In this document: positions 55,420 through 64,000 of the stretch, one piece after another
Layout: the number at the start of each line of letters is the position of its first letter
Numbering within the stretch: position 1 is the first letter of the stretch
Assembly: GCF_000208745.1 (NCBI RefSeq)
Contig: NC_030852.1
Coordinates: 30,644,969-30,708,968 of the forward strand
Direction of reading: 5' to 3'
DNA from: Theobroma cacao
Lineage: Eukaryota > Streptophyta > Magnoliopsida > Malvales > Malvaceae
Length of the DNA: 64,000 nucleotides
Notes under the pieces: generated by a model
Seen by the model: the letters and a program-made list of their open reading frames with translations, nothing else
Told to the model about the DNA's origin: nothing
Databases searched by the model: none
Translations under genes and position numbers: made by a program

Positions 55420-57268
55420 TCAGTTTATCGCCTCAACTTTGACAGATTTATCACTGGCTAAGGTGCAATTGATCGTTGAAATCACTAGCTTTTTATCATC
55501 AGGGAAGTCATCTCCATCCTTTGTATTTCCAGAGACAAAACTGTCTCTCCTTTTGGCCCAAAGTACAAGGTAAAGTCCCAAGATGATGAGAAATGCTCCC
55601 ACCAAGCTGGAAAAATTGCCAAACACAATAATTGATGAGCCAACACGCTAGGAACACTTAATTTCTTCCACTTCATTTAGTTGGAGATATCTTTTTAACA
55701 GAAGTAAGAAAGTACGAAATTGCAGTGAACTGCCTGAATCAGTTTGTGGCCAAATTAGACCCATGTGAACAGGCAATGGAAGGAAGAAATTATTCTTAGC
55801 ATAACTAACCTGCCTAAGTGAAGACGCTCTGCAAAAACAATTGCAGAGAATAGAGCTACAAAGACAAGGAGCAGTGGAGTGAACATTGCTGCGAAAACTG
55901 GTCCTTTGTTACTGATACACCATGTTTGTAGATAGTAGACTAATGCCGAGAGCACAACTCCCTATAACAAATACCATTGTTAGCAAAATCATGCAAGAAG
56001 TATTTCAAGCTACTAGCTTGAACTTTAGGAGTTGGTTGAATTCTGAATAGAACAATTACAGAGTAAATGATGGTTAAAAGCTGCACATTCCACTGCAGCT
56101 TCCACAAGAGAGGATTTCTAGCGAAGAACAGGGCAAGAACAGAAGATTGCAAGGATGCGATGAAGCAAATTAAAACATTCAGTGATAATTGAGCTGGATA
56201 GACTTTGGATGCTGTAGCCTGCTAGGGAGAAATTGATACCAAAACAAGAAAAAAGAAAATCATCCATGATATCTATATAAAAAAAATATTTGAAGTCACA
56301 TACTGAATGGAGAATCGACTCACCTGGAGAATTAGCCATCCACTCCATGCAATGTAACTGACAAGAAAAAGAGCAGAACCTTTGATCCAGCTTTCGTTTT
56401 CATGCCTAAACTCACCATGAGAAGCATTTGTGCTGTGGATGTTTATCAAGGGCCTGTCTACAAAGCCTTTCGATTGGAACCCTCCTCTCCAGAAGGTAAA
56501 AACAAGTGAACCACCAATGCAAATAACGGTACCCAATACCTTTGCTCCCCCTTTGGCACTTTTAATCTTCACCTTCTCCATCCTGACATGACAACATAAG
56601 AAAGCAATTGCTAGAAAAAAAGGTGTCAGCTTAGATTGAGATAAAGATCAAGCTAAAAAGTGGATGACCATGATTAATTCAAGAATCTTATATTTACCTG
56701 AGCAAAACTGCCATGACAAACGTCAAACTTGGGATAACGTTGCCCAAGGCAGTTGCTACAGTCGGAGAAGTGTAAGCTAAACCAGCGTAGTAAACATTAA
56801 GATGAATAGTAGTCCCTAAGGATGACAGCAAAAATATTTTTCCGAACACTGACACCGAAAGCGAAGGGCGCTCCTTCCTGCATTCCAAATGCAATATAAC
56901 GAGTCATTGTTACATCCGCACTACAACAAGTTATTCACATTCTTGCGAGCTCTTGAAAGAAATGGTAAGGTTCTGCTATATTCAGGCAATTGGCAGAGCA
57001 AGATTACACACAGGTTCACTACCTTGATATGAAAAACGCAGTAAAACATGTAAGATCTAAGTATTGAAAGAATCAAGGTCGTAAGGTTAGATTACCTTTC
57101 AAGTACATAAGCAGGGGGGGCTAGCAAAAGCATGGCAATTATGTGCCGGTAAACGATTAAGACAAACTGATTGAGGCCTCTCTCAAGGGCGATTTTAATG
57201 AGAATATTAGATCCACCATAAGCAAATTGAACTACGACCATTGCCACGATAAAACCACAGTTTTTCAT
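55420..57268 (-). CDS. WAT1-related/MtN21-type EamA transporter, copy 2, 369 aa
   Basis: Exons: 57096-57268, 56698-56877, 56324-56582, 56060-56218, 55810-55961, 55420-55606. Lengths 173, 180, 259, 159, 152 and 187 are identical, exon by exon, to copy 1, and the product is again 369 residues. All introns are GT-AG; intron 4 begins GTAATTG where copy 1 has GCAAGT. Conserved text includes ERGLNQFV, RPSLS, SSLGTTI, SPTVATALGNVIPSLTF and GPVFAAMFTPL. The C-terminal tails differ most (SGNTKDGDDFPDDKKLVIS here), as is usual for this family's cytosolic end. The frame is open throughout, so unlike its CAD neighbour this copy appears functional. Substrate unknown. Confidence 0.93.
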
Positions 57269-57314
57269 GATTGGACACTTGCTTATAGTGAACCAGCAAT
57301 GGCCAGATGGGTTG

Positions 57315-57323
57315 ATTTTATAT
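57315..57323 (-). promoter_or_regulatory. TATA box of WAT1-like copy 2
   Basis: ATATAAAAT on the minus strand, about 50 bp before the ATG and in the same CCAATATAAAATCAA context as copy 1. Transcription would start near 57290, giving a leader of about 20 nt. Confidence 0.65.
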
Positions 57324-60300
57324 TGGTCGAGGATCCAAATCTGCCACTCGCGGATGAAGGGTTTATGGTGTTGAAACTTGAAGATCAAAATTGAAGATTT
57401 TCTTTTGAAAAGCAACAGACATGAAATATTTATAGCTGTACCTATAACAGACTTAGTATTGTGATATATTGTTTCTTTTGTATAATAATCTTGCAGTTTC
57501 AATACCCAATGGCGGAGCGAAGGTGATACCAAGGGTCTAGGCCTTTTAAATTTTTAAAATATATATATTTTTAATTTTATAATTTTGTTCCGAATGTGAA
57601 ATTTTAATTTCATCATTAATATAGTTCATTTCAGATGATTAACTTGTAATAAATTAAAAAAAATTATGTGATATTTTTATTATAAATCCTTTTATGTATT
57701 GTAAGTTTATAAAAAACGATAGTTTAAATTGATGTCTTCATTCTGTTTTTGACTTTACTTCATATTCTCTCTCTTTTTTCTTTATAAAACGAAATTCCAA
57801 CATATAGCTATATTATAGCATGCGGGATGACACATTTTAACACTAAACTCAACTTACTCAAGCAGGTAGTGGAGTTCAGAATCAGGATAGGAATATGATG
57901 CCCGCACTTGTCCGAAGTTGGTTTTCTGAAAGCTCGGACACGATTTTCTCATTGATTGTCTCTTCTTTTGTACTGAAACCATTCTGTTTCAGGAATAAAC
58001 ATCCTTGCAAGAGGATATAGTTCAACATCTTCAAACCAGGCAGAGCTGGTATTCTCCTTAAACACAAGAAAAGCACATTTCTTGGTTTACGTTGCCCGGC
58101 ACAGGACATAAGCATCTCTTCATATTCTCTTTAAGATACCAAATACAGGCATCACTGAAGAATTGGCTGACATCCTACTCATCAAAGAATATACGGCTAT
58201 TTTGGAATCTATCACTTAGAGAATTTCAACAATTTGTTTAATCCATACAAATGGTGATACCGGCTTCAAAAATGATATCGATGTGACATCGATTCACTTT
58301 ATTCGTAACAAAATATTGGCCTTCTGTAAAGTTGTGTTTCATCCTACTTGCTTTTGGATCAATAGCTGTCTTGAGTACAACATGGATTCTCACTCCATTT
58401 AAAAAGTGCCCTAATTTCTATATAGGACTATTATTCTATGTACTTGACACCTGTTTTTTGTCATTATCTTATTAATTTATTAATTCTTTTTAAATATATC
58501 TTAATGAGATGTAGAGAATGAAAACTCCATTAGCTAATAATCCATTCCAGAAACTGAATAATAGGAATTCAGCCTCCCTCCTAAATGGAATTCCATCCGT
58601 TCTCTCTAAGGGATTTGAATTAAGCCGACTAGGCCACAAGGAAGGTCTGTAAAAAGGCAAGATAAAGAAAGTTTCTGAATATGTCTGCAAGCGTACCTTG
58701 TAATGTTTTATCACTGAAAAGGTTGGCAAATGGCAGGGACTAGAAGCAATCTTAGATCAGGGAGAAAAAACAGTTAAGGAAAACACTCAAGTTAATCAAA
58801 GATGTAGCTGGAGGTAATCTCTTCTAACTTACCACTAATACACATATTTCACGTACGCATTAGTAAGAGAACCAACTTCTTCAAGCGGCGGCCACATTTC
58901 CATGTGTTTGAACTTGGAATTGGTTACTTAGGCCACTTTAGCAAAAGTTGAGAAATGAAAGGCAACCCAAATCCTTGAATTGGTTTCTTAGGCCATTGCC
59001 GTACCGATGATGTTGGCTAACCATGTTTGGAATTTATTCACTTTCTGGTTCTCTAACTAAGAGCCCGTTTGGTCTAATTTTTTTTAATTTAAAAATTATT
59101 ATAAAATTTTTATAAAAAAATAATAACTTTAAAATTAAATTAAAATTATTTGATAAACGATTTAATCAAATAAATTATATAAACTCTAATTTTAATTAAA
59201 ATTATCATAAAAAGTATTCATACCATCTTCATTCACCTAATAAAAATAAATTTATTTTGAGTTTATGAAACAATTTTAGATGTTAAAATAAAAAAATTTC
59301 AAAAACAAAACAAATGATGCTTCAATTCCAGATGTACAGTAATTGGCGAAGAGATTTTTAAATAATATTTAAATGCAGTTTTTCATTTTGAATCTTTTTC
59401 TCTTAATTTTTATAAAAACAAAAAAATAATTTACATATGAAAGAAAATGAGAAGGAAATTAGTTGAGAGATAAGGATATTTCCTGAAAACCTAATGTATT
59501 TTTTAAAAAATAAAAATAAAACTCCCCTACTAAATTTTTCTTTAAACTTTTTTTATTAAATTATATTTTTTAAAAATCTTCTCAAAAATCTTGTTTGACA
59601 TAATTTCTACTTTCAAGAGGTCCAGGCCAAACGCGCATTAAGAATCCTCCCAATTGCTCACCAGTACCCATCTCAACTCAAAATTCAAGCTAGCCATTTT
59701 CGAAGCAATCAGAAACCATCATCAGATCCAAATTTTAGATTATATTTTTCCTTTGTGAGCATGAAAAATGAATGACATGGGTGATAAGCTATTACGGATA
59801 TTTAGATTTATTTCGTTTCTCAAGTGAAAGCTCAATAGCTTTGAACTACAGTCTATCATCAAGAATAAAAAATACTAGTAATTGCTATTCCGTGGGTTCC
59901 TGCCTAACGGGAACCCCCAAATATGAGTTTTTCCTACCCGGTTGGAGCCTTTGAACAAATTGAAACTACGCGAGAGAAGGCTGCAGAGCACTGACCGAAT
60001 ATAGAGCAAACAAGATACAAGTCTCCGGTAGCATCATCAGCCACCAACTACACACAGAAATATAAAAATGAGAATGGACTCACTTAACTGAATCTCAAAT
60101 AAATTGAGGTCAACAACAATACAAACTCAAAACAAGGAAAGGAGGAAATGAATTTGCCAGTTAAGAATTGATACAATTTGATTCTTGACAAACTCGTAAG
60201 GTAAGAGTTAGGGAAGTCCAAAGCTATTAGACTTGGCACTTAAGCAATTGCAGACAATGAATGCTGAGAATAGCTCTATAAACCAACACAATACTTAAAA

Positions 60301-60484
60301 TGCAATTTGACATAATCAGAAAACCAGAGATCAAATAGATATCCAAAATTTTCAGAAAAACACATAAAGAAAACATCCTTGTAATCTGCAGCAGCTGGAA
60401 TCCAGTGAAAGACAAAAAAGAAAACAAAAACCAAGGTCCAACATATTACTAAGTAAAACAGCACTATAACTATGACTTAAGCAA
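57324..60484. other. intergenic region rich in decayed repeat sequence
   Basis: 57500-57560 (AATGGCGGAGCGAAGG and following) resembles a transposon terminus and is followed by very AT-rich DNA. Frames at 57882-58115 and 58490-58729 have no recognisable domain. A probable MITE occupies about 59064-59636. The right end is the 3' flank of the ribosomal protein L9 gene. No gene was recognised. Confidence 0.5.
59064..59636. mobile_element. probable degenerate hAT-like MITE
   Basis: The left edge CCCGTTTGG and the right edge CCAAACGCG form a short imperfect inverted pair, with AT-rich non-coding DNA between. The flanks ACTAAGAG and ATTAAGAA match at six of eight positions, consistent with an old 8-bp duplication. 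The GCCCGTTTGG type of terminus is common in plant hAT MITEs. Age makes the boundaries uncertain. Confidence 0.45.
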
Positions 60485-61689
60485 TCATTCCTCTTCAACG
60501 ATCCTGCCCTTCTCGCTAACATAGATACCATCAAGGAACTTTCTAATATCCTTATTCTTCACATGGCATTTCTGTTTAAAACAAACATACAACAGTCAGA
60601 TTATGTAATATGTAATATAAGCATTAAAAAATTCAAAATGGGAGAGTACCTGGTTTATCAAAGCTGCTGAGCGTGAGACAAGTTCGATGTCATTACCATC
60701 CAAAACGATCTCATCCTTGACCTTCTCGGATCGAACAATAGAAACCCCTTCCAACATATCCACTTTACGCACCTGATGTAACACCAACAGACAAATCCAT
60801 ATTAATATGAAGAAACATCTAAACGGTTAAAGATGAAATGCCAAATAAATACGAAGACCTAGAAATAGAAGAAACATCTCAAACTCTATAAACAGTTATA
60901 GGATGACAAGTCTAAGAGTCAACATGGTTCACGTTTGGTTCCTTAAACCCTCTGTTCTCCTAAGTAGATAATGCAGGTATAATTTGGTTCAAAAGAATTA
61001 GCTATCTATAACTACGCATCAGTAAAAGATACTAAGTTTTATAATAAAAAGGTTCTACTTAAGTTATTAGGCATTTAAAACAGCATGCCTCTACTGACAA
61101 ATTTGATAGGCAAACATTCACAGAAGATTATTTGAAATCAAAAGCATAAACCAAAGAATATATATGTATAACCGAACATTATCGAACAAGTATTCACGGA
61201 ATAGAGATCTAACATGCATTCCTTAAATCGAAAAGAAAAACACGAAAAAAAGCAACGGTAACGAAAAGATTCCGGTCCAATATAAATATATGCAGACATA
61301 TAGCGGGAGAGGACCTTTTTCTCGCCAAGGAAGTTACGGATCTCGATGGACTTGTTGCCGTTAGTAATGGAGGCGTTGATGGGAAAGTGAGCATAAACAA
61401 ATCTCATCTTGTATCGATATCCCTTGGTGACACCGGTGATGAGATTCTCGACATGGCTGAGTGCGGTGCGGATGGCGGCGCTGGTCTTCCTGGAACCGAA
61501 CCAAGCCTCGATTCTGAGCTTGCGCTTGCCGGTCTCCTCGTCCTTGATCAGATGGAAGTCAAGGTTGAGGTGCTTGAAGTTGCGGGTGAGCTTTCCCCTG
61601 GGTCCCTCAACCTCGATCAGCTTCGCCTTCACTTTGATGCTAACCCCATCGGGTATGTCCATCGTCTCTGAAGAAAGAATGGTCTTCAT
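60485..61689 (-). CDS. RPL9: 60S ribosomal protein L9 (uL6), 194 aa
   Basis: Exons: 61315-61689, 60650-60772, 60485-60571, giving 194 residues, the standard plant length. The start [20 protein letters not shown] is the family start; an in-frame ATG 20 codons upstream lies in the leader and is not conserved. The two L6 alpha/beta repeats are visible: residues 1-95 with [14 protein letters not shown], and 96-194 with [33 protein letters not shown] and [20 protein letters not shown], ending in VEEE. The protein sits on the 60S subunit near the stalk base and sarcin-ricin region. Confidence 0.97.
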
Positions 61690-61756
61690 TTCGTTTGGCT
61701 TTTGGCTCTCTCTACACTGAGGCGGCTTCGACCAGAAAACACAAGACACTCACCTT

Positions 61757-61925
61757 AGAAAAACCCTAAACCTAGATGTCATTATATAGATACATTTTCC
61801 ACGCTCAGAGAACGCCGACTCGTGGGCAGCTTCAGTGTTCAGGTGACCATCATTTGAGGCCCAACCTTTTTAACTTTATTGGGCTTCGTGGCCTAATTGT
61901 TACGTCTCTAATCTGCCCAATAACT
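61757..61925 (-). promoter_or_regulatory. RPL9 promoter: TATA box, telo-box and site II motifs
   Basis: AAACCCTAAA (telo-box) lies at 61761-61770, ATTATATAG (TATA box, read on minus as CTATATAAT) at 61781-61789, and GGCCCA or GGGCT site II cores near 61858-61863, 61880-61884 and 61915-61920. Telo-box plus site II is the established arrangement in plant ribosomal protein and other cell-growth genes. Confidence 0.75.
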
Positions 61926-62780
61926 AATAAATAATTAATATTTTGATGTTTTCTTTTAATTGCGTATGACTAGATTAAACAACGATTGTTATAAATTATT
62001 AAAAAAAAAAAAGAACTTTTTTAAGGTTTTCTTTTCTTGAATTCAGTGAAAACAAATTATTACATGAAAAACTAATTTTCGAAATATCTATGAACATTTA
62101 TTAACAGAAACTCTTGTTTTAATATCAAATTTTAATCCAGCCTCGTGTTTTTTACTTCTTAATTTTTTTTTTAATTTCTCTCAAAGTCATTAAACTATGA
62201 TTTTGTCTAAAACACATTAACTGTTGAAGTCCAGGCGACATTTATTTTTCACAACTTCTAAAATCCTTTTCTTCACCTTATCAGTTTTATTAACTATTAT
62301 AGACTACGAAATAAATTTAGTTGGGCAAGATCAATTAATAACAGAATCCAACTGGAAATGATTATATTGACTGCAACATGAACGGAGACTTGATTTCAAA
62401 ATTGAAAGCGAAGAAACATTTTCATATAAAAACACTACCATCCGACCTTTCTCTTGGCCAACACTTTCCCAATACATTGATACGCCAATTCTAAAGTAAC
62501 AGGTCGAAGGCATTAAAACCCTAACAAAGCAAAAACAACAAAAACCAAAAAGAAAAAAAAGAAAACCATACTCAGCAAGAAAGAAAATAAAGAAACCACA
62601 AGACACAAGATTTCATGTGTTACTCTGATGCCACAACTGGAAGTCAAAAACAATATTACCACAATTTGGCAGTTCCTGTACAATTCAAATCAACCCTTCA
62701 TGGGGACAAAACACTAGGGCCAGGCACAAAAGTCTTCCTTCAACACTTGGCATGAAGCAAACAGTGTCCCTATCATCTTA
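61926..62780. other. intergenic region between RPL9 and NUP98
   Basis: AT-rich spacer between two minus-strand genes, holding distal promoter of RPL9 on the left and the 3' untranslated region of NUP98 on the right. No gene was seen. Confidence 0.6.
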
Positions 62781-63955
62781 TCAGCAATCTGAAACAGCAC
62801 ACGTTTCTGAGTAATGTTCCTCTTCGTCTTCCAGCTTGTACGCGCTGAAGTGATTGACCCTGAACTTCCATTCTCCTTTGATGGGATCATAGGACAGAAA
62901 CTCTGCTCCTTGGTCCTCGGCCTTCCTCTTAAGCATTTCCTTGTATTTCTCGACTTTTGGCCCTTCTGTATACTGGCGTCCAGTCTTTTTATCAAAGCAT
63001 TTGATGTTGAGAAGTGTTACCTCTGCCGGCTTATTAAGACCTTGTCCAACAGGAGGTTTCTTACTGTCATCCATGTAAACAATCACCTCACGGTTGTTGA
63101 ACTGCACAAGGGACTCCAGATCAAGACGTCTCACATCTGTCTCACCCAGGAACTTGATGCTTCCATAACCATGCCGTCCAACCACAAAGTCCTTAACACG
63201 GCGACAATACCCTGGTTCAGCCCTTTCCTTTGCTGCAAGTTCTTGGATTCGAGGTTCTGTATAGTAATCAGACCGCCGGAGCTTTGGCATTAGAGCCTCA
63301 ATGTCAGCCCCATGCTCATACACAATAGCAGCCTCACCAGCTCTATGGCCACTGAGCGTCATGTACGAGTCCTCTTTCTGAGCAGAATGATCATCATGGA
63401 CTCCATTAGCTTTCTGGTTACCTCTGACAGGATGAATTCGCTCCTTCGCAATGCCATTTGCAGCTGGATTTTCTACAATGATAATATCAATCAAAAGAAG
63501 TTAAACAGAAGCAGAAATGCCAGCAAACCAATTTATAATGGTCCTAAGTTCATCTGAAAGTTATAATCAGATAAGTACCCTCATAATCATTATCACAAAT
63601 ACGATCACCATGGGCAGAAAAGAGAAAAGATTACTTTTAACACTTAGCTTTCCAAAGGAAAGGAATAGACAACAGGCTACCCCCTGTTTCTGACTGTCTA
63701 GCAGAAGAGAGTTATAAAACAGTGTAAGGGCAAACTTCAGATAGTTCCTAAATCAAGCCATGCAATGTCATGAAAGGCAGATGTTTTATAACCCATGCAA
63801 TTTTTCACATCATAACACACTAAATTAAAGAAACAATTTTAGTAACATAACATTAATAAAATGGCATGACAAGAAATAAAAGATGATTATAATTTCATGT
63901 AAAGGATACTTACTATCTTCATCCTCAGCATTGGAGCCATCATCAGATATTTTGC
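62781..63955 (-). CDS. NUP98: NUP98-type nucleoporin, C-terminal part (gene runs off the window)
   Basis: Two 3'-terminal exons are present, 63914-63955 and 62781-63472, joining in phase 1 (…GDEDK-NPAANG-like); the rest lies to the right of base 64000. About 243 residues are visible. The autoproteolytic domain (nucleoporin2 fold) runs from about [20 protein letters not shown] to the end: [52 protein letters not shown] and [18 protein letters not shown]. The HFS triad is the self-cleavage site in NUP98 and NUP145; it is intact here, followed by an acidic tail. NUP98 is a peripheral FG nucleoporin of the nuclear pore. The FG repeats and GLEBS region are outside the window. Confidence 0.93.
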
Positions 63956-64000
63956 CTAAATGAAAAAGAAAGAGTTAAACACAGAATCATGTCTGAAAAA

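Noticed and set aside
61690..61749. N-terminal extension of RPL9 from an upstream in-frame ATG
   Set aside because: The extra 20 residues are absent from the family, and the MKTILSSE start is universal in plant L9.
62814..63293. 159-codon plus-strand frame opposite NUP98
   Set aside because: It is the antisense shadow of the conserved NUP98 C-terminal exon.

Overview
This window is nuclear DNA from a flowering plant, almost certainly a eudicot. The genes are split by many short GT-AG introns, the intergenic DNA is AT-rich with plant-type MITEs, and every recognised protein is closest to an Arabidopsis-type family (PMT methyltransferases, ATL RING-H2 ligases, WAT1/MtN21 transporters, plant actin with a leader intron, plant NUP98). 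I cannot name the species. Ten protein genes, one processed CAD remnant and several mobile elements can be supported; exon limits below were read by hand from splice sites, reading phase and family alignment recalled from memory.

Layout. 1-4.0 kb: gene-free, AT-rich, with one ambiguous base inside a duplicated AT microsatellite. 4.0-8.4 kb (minus): TMEM120/TMPIT-like membrane protein, 10 exons. 10.8-13.3 kb (minus): PMT18-like Golgi methyltransferase, 5 exons. 16.9-31.8 kb (minus): a 27-exon HEATR6-type HEAT/ARM repeat protein, with a hAT-type MITE filling most of one intron. 32.2-34.2 kb: a 1.9-kb Mutator-type foldback element with about 0.7-kb inverted arms and a perfect 10-bp target duplication. 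37.2-37.8 kb (plus): intronless ATL RING-H2 ubiquitin ligase. 39.3-41.0 kb (minus): actin with a leader intron reaching about 42.0 kb. 43.5-45.0 kb (plus): a small basic, probably mitochondrial, protein of unknown function. 46.7-46.9 kb: a poly(A) retroposon with a 19-bp target duplication.

47.6-57.3 kb is a tandemly repeated block. Each unit carries a CAD1-type alcohol dehydrogenase (plus) convergent with a WAT1-type transporter (minus). In unit 1 both genes look intact; in unit 2 the CAD copy is only its 3' half and is disabled, while the transporter is intact. 60.5-61.7 kb (minus): ribosomal protein L9 with a TATA box, telo-box and site II promoter. 62.8 kb to the right edge (minus): the C-terminal end of NUP98 including its autoproteolytic domain; the gene continues beyond the window.

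Most genes are housekeeping and not functionally linked; only the CAD/WAT1 pair suggests possible co-selection (phenylpropanoid-type reduction next to metabolite transport), and that is inference. The most unusual sequence-level signals are the foldback element, the duplicated and half-decayed CAD/WAT1 block, and four inferred GC-AG introns among about 61 coding introns.
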